Source of the DNA: Plectosphaerella cucumerina
Lineage: Eukaryota > Ascomycota > Sordariomycetes > Glomerellales > Plectosphaerellaceae
Assembly (NCBI GenBank): GCA_020746995.1
Contig: JAGPXD010000001.1
Span: 248,001 to 312,000, forward strand
Direction of reading: 5' to 3'
DNA length: 64,000 nt
Both the position numbers and the translations under genes were made by a program. The notes under the pieces were generated by a model, which searched no databases, had not been told where the DNA came from, and was given only the letters and a program-made list of their open reading frames with translations. Positions 1 through 11,600 of the stretch are shown here, piece after piece; position 1 is the first letter of the stretch, and every line of letters begins with the position of its first letter.

Positions 1-2608
1 AGGACGTGATGGTGGCCGCGGACGTGTAGGTGCGCCCGAGGGCAGGCATGGTGAAAGTGAAGGCGTCCACGTCTCCCGTCGTCGGGTCGGCCAGGACCTG
101 CACCCCCGGCTGCTTGTCCGCGGACGCTCCGAGGCCGAGGGTGGCCACGAGCCAGCCTTGAAACTCGTCCTGGGCGTGGAGGGCGACGGGCACCGACGCT
201 GTCGGGGTGTCTGCGAGAACGAGGCCCCGCATATGCAGCACCGACAGGAAGGGGTTCAGGCCGTCGGTGTTTGCGAGCACCTTGACCTCCGGGCCGGGGG
301 GCGTGCTGTACTGCACGATGCTGGAGCAGATGAAGTAGTATGGCGACGCTAGAGGGGGCGCGTCGCCACGGAGAGGCGCTTGAGGAATAACATCGGTCGA
401 CCCGTCTTGCGAGGCCTTGGAGCCCGTCTCCGCGTCCACCTCCTGGGGGTTCGGGTTGTGGTTCCCGTAGATCCAGAAGAACAGCTCGTTGGGGTTCGTG
501 CCGCTGGACGCGCTGTACCAGTTTTGCTGGCTCTGGACGACCGAGTACGAGTACGTGCTCGTCTTCTGCTTCTTCACGTTCGGCTCCGTGACCTCGTCGG
601 CCGGGTACGTCGAGATGGGGTGCGCGATCGCCTGCGTGTTCGCGATGGGCAGGGTCACCGTCGTGGGCGGGATGGCGTTGGGATCCGGCCACAGGACCGT
701 GTCCTCGACGCTCGACTGGTACCGAACGCGTACGGTACCGTCGTTGTCGTTGTCCTGCGAGTCGACGCGGAACCACAGCAGCCTGTCCGAGTCGCTGACC
801 AGCTTGTTCGGGGCTGTCTGGCGAGCGACGCCGACGCCGGCGTGCGCCGTCGGGGGCACGGGGGAGATGCGTCCCCAGGAGGCGGCGATGCGGGTGCGCA
901 CCCAGTCCTTGGCGTCCAGGTCCTCCCAGGTGTTCTTCTGGTCAAGCCAGTCCGCCACCGGGTCCAGCAGCGTGACGCCGCTGTTCAGGACGAGGGGCGC
1001 GCTGGCCGCGACGTACGCCGCGGTCAGGGCGGCCCTGTACGTCTTGGCCACGGAGCCAGTCGACGTGAGGTTGGCCATGCTCATCTGGTCTGCCGAGTTC
1101 TTGGGGAAAGGCAGCCACATCAAGGCATCGCCAACGTTGGGGCCCTGCTGCTGCAGGAGGTAGTAGGGGAACTGGGTTGTGAGGAGCGGCTTGTGCCCTG
1201 CGTTGGCGACTGTGTTGCTGCACATCCAGCCCTCGACGTAGAGCATCAGCTCCCAGCCTGCGGGAAGGGTCAGAGGACTGCACAAGTACAGCACATGATG
1301 CCTACATGTAATGACGCAGGGCGGACCTACTCGGATGGCCGTTGCGCTCTGCCGTGCAGGCCACGAGATTGCGCGGGTTGAACATGCTGACCATTCGGAC
1401 CGGCGTCGACGACTTTGAGCCGTGATGGCTTGCCTTCACCGTCGTCACCGACGTCCCGGGCCCGGCGCGTGTCCCGTCGGTGCCTGTCCAGGACACGATG
1501 CTGTTCTCCTCCTGCCAGTGCATGTCCCCGGCAAAGTACTGCGACAGGCGAGGCGCGGCGCCGTTCTGCCCGGGCCAGATGATCACTATGACACGCGGAG
1601 TTAGTAAATTCCTTTTACGGCTGTATCAGGAGTCATCAGAAGTCTGTCTTGAGGGTTGATGCAGTAGCAGCACGTGGTACCCACGTGGAAACCAACTCGC
1701 GAGACAGACTCCGGATGACTCCTAACACAGCCTAATACCGTGATAAAGACCTCGGGGGTAACGGTACTGCAGGCGAGGGAGCTCTCGTTCTTCGCGGTTC
1801 CCTCGAGGTCGTCGACGATCTCGAACCCCTGGGGAGGGCCTATCACCCGCTTGCTGACGCCCACGACGTAGATGCCGGGCTGCCCCTGGGCCGGCGGGTT
1901 CGCGGCCACGAGGTCTGCCGGTCTGGAGAGCGCCTGGTACGTCTGGACCGTCGTCCGGCCCGTCGGCACCGTCAGGTCCGTCCCCGTCACCAGGTTTGTT
2001 CCGATCAGCGAGGGCTGCACATTCTGCGGCGCCGCTACCGGCTCCATGCGGACCCTGACCGCGTTCTCAACGATGGTGAGGGCCGCCGAGCCCGCGCCGA
2101 GGACAAAGTTGGCATTGGCCACCGCCGCCGTCGCCGGCCTGGGGTCGATCCGGGCGCCCTTGGTGGGGATACCAAACGCGGGCGCGTAGAGGATCGTCCT
2201 CGGCGTCCTCGGGGTGACGGTGTTGTCGTACTGGAAGAAACTGACCTCCATGTTCGTGATCGGGTCCTTGGGATCGGTCTTCTGGCTCGTGATGTCGTCC
2301 CGCATGGCGTAGAGGACGCCGCGCCAGTGATCCGTGTCCCAGTGGCTGATGACGACCGCGCTGAACTTGAGTTTTGGCTGCATGGTGCTGCTTAGGGGAG
2401 ACAGGTCGTACGTCCCGGTCATGTTCTCGATGTTGTGAATGGCGTCCAGGAGCCGTTTCTGGCCCCCGGTGTCGCCTCCATCAACGAGGAGAGCATACGG
2501 AACAGGGGCAGGAGTGTCACCCGCCGGCTTGTTGACGAGGAGATGAATCGAGGAGTCGCCGACTACTCCGAGCCCCAAGTAGTAGGAATGGACCTGCCAA
2601 ATCGACAT
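1..2608 (-). CDS. Metallo-beta-lactamase-fold hydrolase (ComEC-like type), C-terminus beyond window
   Basis: Three exons were read: 2608-1768, 1585-1331 and 1257-1 (open to the window edge, at least 784 residues). The N-terminal third has the ligand set of the MBL fold in the ComEC/hydrolase branch: LLVDGGD (41-46), HWDTDH (89-94), a GD pair (300-301) and HHGS (334-337). The family usually hydrolyses phosphodiesters or similar esters with two metal ions; the substrate here is unknown. No signal peptide or membrane segment is visible, so it is probably cytosolic. After residue about 365 a long extension of more than 400 residues has no motif I recognise. Intron 1 (1767-1586) is the introner-like element; removing it joins SLAC to MIIWPGQ just before the GD motif. 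Intron 2 (1330-1258) has donor GTAGGT and joins HPS to WELML. The start at 2608 is the first Met of the open frame. Fold assignment is good; function is open. Confidence 0.75.
1586..1767 (-). mobile_element. Introner-like intron, copy 1 (in the MBL-fold gene)
   Basis: A 182-nt phase-1 intron. On the minus strand it begins GTACCGTTACCC, carries the branch point TACTAAC and ends GTCATAG. Removing it is required: read through, the frame meets a stop about 55 codons later, while splicing fuses two halves of one metallo-hydrolase in frame. The first 77 nt match copy 2 (38632-38808) at 63 positions by hand count, and the last 20 or so nt also match. Two internal arms (1696-1732 and 1619-1653) are inverted repeats of each other, so the intron RNA should form a long hairpin. 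Copies of one sequence as precise introns in unrelated genes are the definition of introner-like elements; the mechanism of spread cannot be read from two copies. Confidence 0.85.
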
Positions 2609-3390
2609 GATTCTGATGTGGCCAGGTCTTGTAGTACGTGTGCTTGGATTTGATGATGATGATGATACTACATGTAGATGTGGATGACACCGCGAGAGAG
2701 GCCCCAGAGCAGCAACAGCACGCGAGTTCTATACCGGCAGGGATGCTGGGCCTCTGGGAGGACTGCCATCAGGGGACGGGGGACGGGAAGATCTGGGGCC
2801 ACGGCTCCTCCCCGTATGCCCATCCCACGGGGAATATCTGGATCTCGCATTGCTCAGACTGCCTGTCTGTCGAAACCTTCTTCGTCACCCGTCCTTCTCC
2901 CCCCCCCTCGTGGCTGGGTTGTGCCGTGCCGCCCTTCCGTGTTCGGGCGAGACATGGCCGTTCAGCTGTGACTCTCCCTGGCACATAATGCGGGGGAAAG
3001 GGTCCGTGGGAAGTATAGGGGAAGTACCCTCCTCGATAGGGGAGAACAAGCTCAGCCCGTGTCTTAGCTCGTGCTCTATGATTGCGCCGGCCCCATGTCG
3101 ACGAATGGTCAACTTGCGGCCACCTCATCAGCACATTCATGGCGTTACCATGATGCATTCAAACATTCTAAGCGTAAGACAGAAGTCAAGCTTTCATATC
3201 AGTGGCTGCAACACCGCTGTTCAAGAGACATGCTCGACGCCTCTGTGCCAGTTGAGTTGACCTGCTGCTGTAAGTGACGGGCGTTGTGAGAGTTCCTCCA
3301 CGCAAGCAGCCCAACCCCGTCGACAGGCCTGCAGATCAAACCACAGCTGTATTCAGGTTACTTTGCCCAACAGATTTCACTTTCTTTGAC
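2609..3390. other. Intergenic: MBL-gene promoter side and 3' flank of the giant minus-strand gene
   Basis: No supported gene. It holds the upstream region of the MBL-fold gene (start 2608) and the 3' flank of the 3391-7767 gene. A short (GAT)n tract lies at 2650-2666 and a C-rich run at 2898-2908. Open frames here overlap on both strands, lack homology I can recognise and look random. Confidence 0.5.
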
Positions 3391-6300
3391 TCAAGCCTTC
3401 TGCGGAGGCGCCTCGCCCTGCTGAATGGGCTTCCTCAGCTGCATGTACCCCTCCACGGCAACGTAAGGCGCGCTCTCGAACCGAGGCCGCTGGTCCACCG
3501 CCGCCATGTCCATGGCCATGAACCTCGTCGTGCCGCCGCCCGCGGCGTCGCCGTCGCCCGTCTGCCCTGCTCCCGACGCGGACGTAGACGCCTCGTAGTA
3601 CGGCTGCAGCCACGCCCACTCGCCCGCCTGCATGGCGGGGATGCCCAGCCCCGAGTCGGCGAGGATGGCCTTTGAGTCGGCCACGTCGTAGCTTTCCGGA
3701 CCCAGAGCCTTCTTCGGGCAGAAGGCCGGGACATCCGTCGTGGCGATCAGCGGACCCATGTGGAAGAAGGCCGTCATGCGCGAGAGGGCCTGCTGCCAGG
3801 ACCAAGCGGGCACGCCGAGAGCGGCGGTCGGCAGGATGCCCGTATACGCGTGCAGGGGGACAAAGGGGTCGACCAGGGCGCCAACGATGGCGCTGGAGGT
3901 CTGCAGCTGCGCCGTCCTCTTCGAGGCGTACAGCGCTCCGGGAGAGGGCGCGGCCAGGATGTCCTTGGCCATCGGGTCGACCCAGAAGGGGGAGATGACC
4001 TGGTAGTTGGGCTCGGCGATCTTGGTGAGGTTCGGGGTCGGGGGTACGCCGGGGGCGGGGTCGGGTTTGAAGTGCGTATACATGGTGCCCAGGTCGAGCG
4101 CGTCTCCGACCTTAGGCTGCTGCGCGGGGAGGAAGTAGGCCACGAGGCCGTCATAGACCCTCGAGGCGTCCCCGAGCTGCATCTGGAAGCTGTAGTGGTT
4201 TGTCGGGGTGGTGCTTGAGGCCAGGAGGGGAACAGGAGGCTGCGAAGGCGGCTTGGCCGGGTCGATCTGGCTCGTGTTGAAGAGCTGGTCGGTCGCGAGC
4301 TCCATCGAGAAGCCTGCCTTGACCAGGGCGAGCGGTTTGCCGATGATGGCTGCGAGGAACTCCGAGTACGCTGTCGGCGGCGGCGCCGCGGTGCCCGTCG
4401 ACATGTTGATCATGGCGATGAAGGACTGGAGGTAGCTGGCGTCTGCCAGCTGGTCCGCGAAGCGCTGGAGCTGCTGGGCGTTGGGATCCTTCGAGACGTC
4501 CCCCGTGGGCCTGTCAAAGGGAAGCCACTGTCCCGACTCGGCTGCTCCCGAGGGGCCCCCGACCCTGATCTCGCGGAAGAAGGTGCCGTCCGGGAGGAAC
4601 AGCTGGATGCCGCTGTCTGCGTAGTTGGTGACGACCCAGCCCCAGATGGGGTCGTCCCACTCGGTGAGGACCTGCCATCCTTCGGCCGTGCCCCTGACGG
4701 GGTCGGCGGCGAGGTAGTCGACAAAGTCGACGTTCAAGCGGGCCGGCTGGTTGATCGCCGGCGGGAGCTGCATGTACCGGCACGCCCCGTCCTCGTCCTG
4801 CACGACCGTGTTGGCGACGGGGATCTTGGCCTTCTCGTCAACGACCTCGGGGGCAAAGTACTCGCTGATGCAGGGGTACAGCGCCGGCGGGCCCTGCGAG
4901 TCCGGCACCGGGGTCGGGTCGATGGCAGTGATGGCCTGCCCGAACTTGTCGATGATGTTGAGCGCCGTGAAGCGGAACTGGCCGTGTGTGGCCGGCTTGA
5001 ACGGGCAGTAGTTCTGGTCGAGGTAGGGGACGAGCGTGCCGTACGGGACCAGGTCCGTCTCGATGCCCATCATCTGCAGCTGCGCCTGGCCGAACCCGGC
5101 TGCGCTGCCGACGTCGACGGCGCCCTGGAAGGGCGTCACCGTGTCGCCGTCGCGCACCGAGGGCTTGACGTGGTTGCCCTGCACCCTCGTGAGGAGGTGG
5201 TCGGTGAAGCCGGCCAGCGGAGACGAGAGGAAGGACAGCTGCTGCAGCTCGTCCTTGGTCTGCTGGACGTCCGAGGAGGCGAGGGGGCCGGACGAGGAGG
5301 CGTCCATGGATGCCAGGGCCTCCCTGACCATCGTCTGCACGGTGAGCGTCGCCTGCGGTAGTAGGAGCACGCGGCCGGAGACGGTCCGCTTGTTGCCCAG
5401 CGGCGGGCTCAGCGTGGCGAGCTCAACGCCCGGCTTGATGCCGTACCTCAGCTTGATGGGGTCGTGAGGCCAGGCGCCGCGTTGGTCGAGCGTCCATAGG
5501 GAGTCTGCGGGCCCAAAGGGGATCTCGGTGTACTCGGCCTCCCACTCGAGGAACAGGGGGAACCAGGCCTGGCTGCCCTCCCAGCGATCGCGCCACGGGA
5601 ACTGGCCGCTCGGCAGCGGGTTCTTTTTGTCCACATCGTGGTACAGGGGCGCCTGGTAGTCGGGCTGCGGCTTCGGGGGTGCGGGTGTGGTATCGGGGTC
5701 CAATGCGAGGAACTCGCTTATGAGGCCGCTGGCCGCCCCCTGGACGGCTGCGGGCAGCTTTGGGAGGACGACGCTGCAGAACCGCGTCCAGCTGCTGTCC
5801 ATGGCTGGCGCGGTGCCTGGAGCGTAGTAGAGCTCGGTGTCGACGCGGGTCTTCAGGGCGTCCAGGTAGTCCCATGCCCATCCGGTCTCGATGCCGGCGA
5901 CGAGCATGGTCGGGTCCCGGGCCTGGTAGAAGGGGGGCAGGACACCCTTCTGCGCCAGACCGGCCGGGATGAGGCCCGCGGCCTTGCCGACGGCCGCCGT
6001 CGCCGTCTGGATCTGCTGCATGATGGCCAGGATGTTGGCCGACAGGGCGCTGACGTCGCTGCTCTTGTCGGGCGGCGAGGGGTTGCTCGAGTCGAGCACG
6101 GTCATGTACTGCCACCAGGCCACGAACATGGACCAGCGGAGCAGCTGCAGCTGGCGGCCCAGGCCGTCGAGGTATCTCTGGCTGTTGTTCAGGCCGACCA
6201 GGTTGGCAATGTCCTTTGGGTTCGGGGCCGTCGGGCGGGCCCCGTCACCCTTGCCGGCGTCGCTGCTCGCCAGGAAGTAGTGGCCCCCTCCGTCGATGCT

Positions 6301-7767
6301 GGAGTAGTTCCCGTCGTAGAGCATGTCGGCGGCTTCGGCCTGGGCCTCGACGCCGTCCGAGGTTGAGAGGCGCAGCGTCTGCAGCCGGAGCAGGTCCGAC
6401 TGGATGTCCCTGGCGACGGCCCCGTTGGCGTCCGCCGGGTTGGCGTGGGCGTTGATGTACGCTTGGAGCGCGTCCGAGGAGGTGGTGCCGACGGCGACGG
6501 GCATGTCCGAGTTGAGCTTCTGGTAGTAGTCGTCCGCGGGGACATTTGCCGGCTTCTTGCTGGCATCCCACATGACGCTGTACATGGCGCCGTGGCACAG
6601 CACCCGGGTCGGGGACGTCGAGGCGAGCCAGTCATTGACGGGCCCAGCGTCGGCGGGCGCGACCTGGTCCAGGATCATGTTCAGGGCCGAGAGCCGGGCG
6701 CCCCTGGTGATGCCTCCCTTGGGATCGAGGGTACCCAGGGAGTCTGACGTGGCGCTTGAGTGCCATCCGACGACGTAGTAGCTGACCTCGGCCGTGTTGA
6801 CGACCTGGGTTTGCTTCTGCGCGTCCACATAGCTCAGGTTGTCGATGGTGCTGAAGACGTTGCCGTTGTGAGGCTGGTAGTCGGCGAACAGCTGGTTGGA
6901 CGAGTTGAGGAGGTTGAGGTCTACGCGGAGAGGCTGCTTATCTGGCGCAACAGTCGGGTCATAGCTCTCTTTCCACGTGCTCGCCGACTCTTTGTAGCCG
7001 ATGAAGACCTCTGCCTGCTCGTTGATTTTCTCCTGCGTGAGGTCGGCCGCGTCTCCGCCGAGGATGAAGGGGGAGAAATCCACCTGCAGATCGATGTCCG
7101 GCCTGGGAGGGATATCATCCAGGGTCTGACGCCGGTCGCTCTCGATGACCCAGGCATCAACCTCGGGCAGAACGCTGGGGGGATCGCTGGCTTCGACCTT
7201 CCTGATGACCAGCCATCGCGAGGGGGCGGGGAGGAAATCGGGGGCGGTCGAGTCGTCCGGGATCTGCGGGTCGTCGCCTGGAGCTGCCGCGGTCTTCTGG
7301 GCCTTGTAGCCGCCGAGGCTCCTGGCCTTGGCCTGGGCCTGCGGATCCTGAGAGATAGCAGAGCCCGTACGGTAAGGCCGGGGCACGATCCAGTGGAGGT
7401 AGATCCCCTGGCGGCCGGTGATGGCCTTGCCGGTCCCGAGGTCCGTGAAACGCGGGTTGAACGCGGCCGGTCCCGTCTTGTGCAGGTCTGTAAAGTTGAG
7501 AATGTCGTTCTGCACCCACGTGCGCTCGAAGCGCAGGAACGTGTAGTTTGGCTGGGCGATGGGCGCGATCTTGGCCGCGTTCTTGTTCTCGTCGTCGTTC
7601 GGGTCCGTGGACGTGCCGCCGCAGACGGCAGCGTTGAGCACAAAGGCGTCAAGCTTGCAGGGAATGGCGAGAATCTCCGGAGCAGCCATGTTTACAGCTT
7701 TTCTCGGTTTGTATGATTTTGATAGGGATTGGGGGTTGGTTTCCAGAATCTGACGAGGACTGGACAC
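3391..7767 (-). CDS. Very large single-exon protein of unknown function (1,458 aa; 1,432 aa from the second Met)
   Basis: A continuous frame with strong C-ending codon bias. The longest form starts at 7767; the second Met (7689, MAAPEILAIPCK) looks the likelier start because the first 26 residues are unlike the rest. No signal peptide, membrane segment or catalytic motif is visible. Recognisable blocks are GIYLHWIVPRPYR near residue 120, a tryptophan-rich WFPLFLEWEAEY block in the middle, and GKPLALVKAGFSMEL and SRMTAFFHMGPL in the last third. From memory only, similar phrases (LHWALPD, PLFLEWE, PLALVRA) occur in large uncharacterised bacterial proteins; this needs a search. It is divergent from the 1,203-aa gene across a 921-bp spacer, and lies downstream of the MBL-fold gene on the same strand. 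Lack of introns over 4.4 kb is unusual beside its neighbours and could reflect horizontal origin. Confidence 0.8.
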   Translation of the reverse strand: MSSPRQILETNPQSLSKSYKPRKAVNMAAPEILAIPCKLDAFVLNAAVCGGTSTDPNDDENKNAAKIAPIAQPNYTFLRFERTWVQNDILNFTDLHKTGPAAFNPRFTDLGTGKAITGRQGIYLHWIVPRPYRTGSAISQDPQAQAKARSLGGYKAQKTAAAPGDDPQIPDDSTAPDFLPAPSRWLVIRKVEASDPPSVLPEVDAWVIESDRRQTLDDIPPRPDIDLQVDFSPFILGGDAADLTQEKINEQAEVFIGYKESASTWKESYDPTVAPDKQPLRVDLNLLNSSNQLFADYQPHNGNVFSTIDNLSYVDAQKQTQVVNTAEVSYYVVGWHSSATSDSLGTLDPKGGITRGARLSALNMILDQVAPADAGPVNDWLASTSPTRVLCHGAMYSVMWDASKKPANVPADDYYQKLNSDMPVAVGTTSSDALQAYINAHANPADANGAVARDIQSDLLRLQTLRLSTSDGVEAQAEAADMLYDGNYSSIDGGGHYFLASSDAGKGDGARPTAPNPKDIANLVGLNNSQRYLDGLGRQLQLLRWSMFVAWWQYMTVLDSSNPSPPDKSSDVSALSANILAIMQQIQTATAAVGKAAGLIPAGLAQKGVLPPFYQARDPTMLVAGIETGWAWDYLDALKTRVDTELYYAPGTAPAMDSSWTRFCSVVLPKLPAAVQGAASGLISEFLALDPDTTPAPPKPQPDYQAPLYHDVDKKNPLPSGQFPWRDRWEGSQAWFPLFLEWEAEYTEIPFGPADSLWTLDQRGAWPHDPIKLRYGIKPGVELATLSPPLGNKRTVSGRVLLLPQATLTVQTMVREALASMDASSSGPLASSDVQQTKDELQQLSFLSSPLAGFTDHLLTRVQGNHVKPSVRDGDTVTPFQGAVDVGSAAGFGQAQLQMMGIETDLVPYGTLVPYLDQNYCPFKPATHGQFRFTALNIIDKFGQAITAIDPTPVPDSQGPPALYPCISEYFAPEVVDEKAKIPVANTVVQDEDGACRYMQLPPAINQPARLNVDFVDYLAADPVRGTAEGWQVLTEWDDPIWGWVVTNYADSGIQLFLPDGTFFREIRVGGPSGAAESGQWLPFDRPTGDVSKDPNAQQLQRFADQLADASYLQSFIAMINMSTGTAAPPPTAYSEFLAAIIGKPLALVKAGFSMELATDQLFNTSQIDPAKPPSQPPVPLLASSTTPTNHYSFQMQLGDASRVYDGLVAYFLPAQQPKVGDALDLGTMYTHFKPDPAPGVPPTPNLTKIAEPNYQVISPFWVDPMAKDILAAPSPGALYASKRTAQLQTSSAIVGALVDPFVPLHAYTGILPTAALGVPAWSWQQALSRMTAFFHMGPLIATTDVPAFCPKKALGPESYDVADSKAILADSGLGIPAMQAGEWAWLQPYYEASTSASGAGQTGDGDAAGGGTTRFMAMDMAAVDQRPRFESAPYVAVEGYMQLRKPIQQGEAPPQKA

Positions 7768-8688
7768 AAGCCCCTCGATACTCAGACCAGAGGTGCTTGC
7801 TTTCGACTTGGGGTTTTCGTTGCACCTCCAGTCTTCTCAAGAAATGTCCAAGCGAGAGCAGGAGAAGTCCCTGACGATGAGGGAGCAACTGAGTTGCCAA
7901 CAGTTCTCGCTCGGGTTTGAAGGTGCCTCCCATCCTGGGAGCAGGCCGTGGGCGGGCAAGCATCCAGAGACAGTTCCAAGCTTATTCAAGGCCAATGTTT
8001 GCTTCATTCCGCGGACGGCACGGCGCGGCACTACAGAATCGATGAGTCGTCGAGACATCCAGGGCTGATACGCAGTAGCGGTCGTGGGGGGGCGGGGTTC
8101 TGAGACCACATCTGCACGTCACAACCCTGATGCACACCACGAGGTCTGGGTACCTCCTGTGTACCATGTGTCTTATACTCCGAGGAGGGCCACGTGCACT
8201 TCACTAACCCCCTTCCTTGCCAAGCCTCCTCCCCAGAGAAACATCAGGTTGGCCCCATCGTTAGGGCTGCCAAGGGCCTAGACCGTTCCCGTCCGGCGGG
8301 CGCCGCTGTCAGACAGGGACCGGACCGGCACAGTAGCGGGAGACTAACGAGCGGTGAGGCTGGCTGAAGACGGGCCGAGTCTCAGCATGGTCAAACTCAA
8401 CGTGCTCAAGCCATGCAGCCGGCGTCGGCGCCGTTGGACGAGCTCGCACCGCGATAGAAGGATACAGGCTATGCCGGATCACAGAGGATGCTATCGAGGC
8501 TCACGGGCTGGGATTTTCTGATGCTGTTGATGATATCGCCTCTTTTCAGGGTCAACTTGATGCCCCCATCCGTGGATCTATCCAACTCTTGCCCCCGCGC
8601 GCCTCCAGCTGGGGTGCATCCCACTTCCTCCATCAACCACCACGCCCAGTTCATCCGGTGATATCCAGCTCCAGCCCCGTCACCAACA
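7768..8688. promoter_or_regulatory. Divergent intergenic region between the two giant genes
   Basis: About 0.9 kb separates the starts of the minus-strand 1,458-aa gene and the plus-strand 1,203-aa gene, so it must hold both promoters. Short frames in it overlap on both strands and look random. A shared spacer allows co-regulation, but no binding site could be assigned. Confidence 0.5.
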
Positions 8689-11600
8689 ATGCCTCGTCCC
8701 TACACCCGCTATCCATGCGGCATCTACGGTCCGCGGAACCTCGTCAAACGACAGGCCCGCAAGGTCAAGCGCCGTCTGCTCGCCGCGGCAGGACAACCCT
8801 TGGAAGACGAGCCCCCCATCCTCCCTCCCGGGTACGAGCAGCTCTTCTCCTTCTACACGCCGGCTCTGGAAGCCGGAGAGTACACCATCACGCTCAAGCA
8901 AGAGGTCAACTCCACGGCCACCGGCGACCCAACCCTCACCCTCCCGGTCCCGGGCCAGCCAGCCGTCACCCAGCAGTTCGAGGTCGTCGCCCCTCGCTTC
9001 AGTCTCCCTGCAGAGGCTGTCCACGGCTCGTTCCCTCCTCAGGGCTACGGCGCGCTGGCAAACACCCTGCCTCACGTTGTCCTGGCAGACCCTCACCTGC
9101 CATGGGCCCGCATCGCAAGCAACTCGCCGGCCCCGGGGTCTCCAGAGTACATGCGCAACAGGGTCCCCTGGCTCGCTCTCCTGGTCTTCACGGCCGATGA
9201 GTTGACCTTGACCGCGGACCAGCTCAACGGCGACTCCAGCCTGTTCAAAAACACCACGCCCGCGGTGACCCCTATCACGCAGTCCCAGACCTGCACGGTA
9301 AGCGTTGCCGTTTCGGATGTGCCCAAGATCCTATCCACCATCTCTCCCATCACCGGCCTCAAGGGCGAGCCGTCGGACGACAAGTCCACCGGCATCATCA
9401 TGGTGCCGACGGCTCTGTTCGCCGAGCTCTTTTCCTCCTATGACGATAACGGCGCGCCCGTCAAGCAGACCGCGCCGGACGTGTCGAGGTACAAGTACCT
9501 CTCTCACGCCCGGGACATCAACACCACGGGCATGGCCGATGCCGGTGTGGAAGACAACGGCGTCTTCGGCATCGTCGTCTCGCACCGCACCGGGCCGCTT
9601 TCCAACACTCGGCCGCAGCCGGTCGTCGCGCACCTGGTCTCCATCGAGGGCGTCGAGTTCAACTTCAACGGCCAGTGGCCGATCGACTCAACGAAGTACC
9701 AATATGTCGCCATGTCGTCCCTCTACAGCTGGAACTTCGTCACCCTCCCCGAAGGATCCTTCAACGTCGCCACCTCGCTCCAGAACCTTGGCACGGGCGT
9801 CAACCTCCTCAGGGCGCCCGACGCCACCATCAACGGCGTCGACGCGTCCACGCCGGTCGGAGTCCGCCTGAAGCAGCGGCTCACGGACGGATACACGATG
9901 ACAAAGTACCGCGCTCCCACGGGTGAGCTCACGGCCGCCATCTACCGAGGCCCCTTTACGCCCACGCTTGTTCCTTACCCTCTCATGCCCGGCAGTGCAC
10001 AGGGCCAGGCTGGCTCGACGTGGCTTTCCAACTCCGGCATCGACCTGCAGATCATGGATCCCGAGGTCGGCATCATGGATGTAACGTACGCCGTCGCCTG
10101 GCAGCTCGGCAGGACCCTCGCCGTGGCGGACTCCGTGTTCACCACCGCGCTGGGGAAGCTCCGCACGACGATTTACGAGTCTGCTATGAACGCCGCAAAG
10201 GCCGAGATCCTCCAGCAGCAGGGCGCCTACAAGTCGCGCCAGGATACCGTCGCCAGCGTGGCTGCGGGCATGCCTGACCTCCTCACGCTGCACAAGAATC
10301 TGAAGGGCCTTCACCCGCCTCAGGGGTCCATGAGTGACCGCTGGCGAAGGCGCCAGCCCGAAGACTTGGACCTGTCCTACCACGGTCCCCTGATCCAGAA
10401 GTCTTTCCAGCGTCATGCTAATGCGGTTGGGGAGAGGTTGACGCTGAGCTCCGACGGGGACAGGACTGCCAAGTACGACGAGCAGAACACCCCGGCCTCG
10501 ACAAGCTGGATGGTGGTCCTCACCTGGGTCCTGGACAAGATGTTCCTCTACAACATCCCGGCGCAGTACCTCATCATCGACCCCAGCTACCTCCCGGCCG
10601 AGTCGCTCCGCTTCTTCCACGTTGATCGCAACTGGACGGACGCCCTGATCGACGGCGCGCTGAGCATCGGCAACAACCTGCTCGACATCGACACCGTCCG
10701 GGCGACCATCCACAAGATGATCAGCGAGCACCTCTATCCTTCTCCACCGGTCACGCCCATGCCTCAGTACCCTCTCTATGGCTTCCTCATGCGCTCCGAA
10801 GTCGTCACCCAGTTTCCCGATCTGAAGGTCAGCGTCCAGCTCAAGACCACCACCGATGCCGCCCCAATGCTCCGCCACGAGAACCTGGACGTCTCCAGGG
10901 GCGTCATGATCTGCCTGCTCGACCAGGTGCCCAGCGACGCCGGGCTTCAGTCCATCACCTTCACCCAGCCGCCGCACCAGCAGTCCTTCATCGCCGGGGC
11001 CTCGCTCGACAGCCAACAGATCTCGACATGGTACAAGCACATCTTCACGCTGAAGGATCAGCCGCCAAACCCAGCCACCTGGACGTCTTTCAGCTGGAGG
11101 AATCCCGCACAGCCAGCCCCAACAACAGCCCCCACGGCCGGGCCAGGGCAGGCGAAGAGCGGCGCGAGCCCCCCGGGGGATGCTCCTCACGCTTCCAGCG
11201 TCTTCGTCTGGGGCACCAACGCAACAAACCCGGAGATCCGCACCCTCATCCCCGGGGCGTGGGCGACCGATGTCAATGGCGTGCTCAACTTCTACAGCAC
11301 CAACCCACAGGATCCCCAGAATCCATTCTACTACGACGACGTCCCCAACGCCGCCCTGGCCGGGGTGCAGCTGAACAATCCCATCTACCGGCTCGTCGTC
11401 GGGGCGCAGACACCGTCGCCGCAAGGCACCACCCCGTCGTCCGAGGCGTTCAGCATTGTGGACTTTCCCCGGTCTGACAAGAGTGCTCTGTCACCCACTG
11501 GGGTAATGTTTCCGGAACAGATAGGGGCCTCGGGGATGGAAGGGCAGGCTATGCTTGCCCACAGGCCCAAGACCAAGATCCAGAGGAATCGGCTCTCGAC

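Noticed and set aside
380..1381. 333-codon frame on + opposite the metallo-hydrolase
   Set aside because: High-GC shadow of the real minus-strand gene, which has family motifs and correct splicing.
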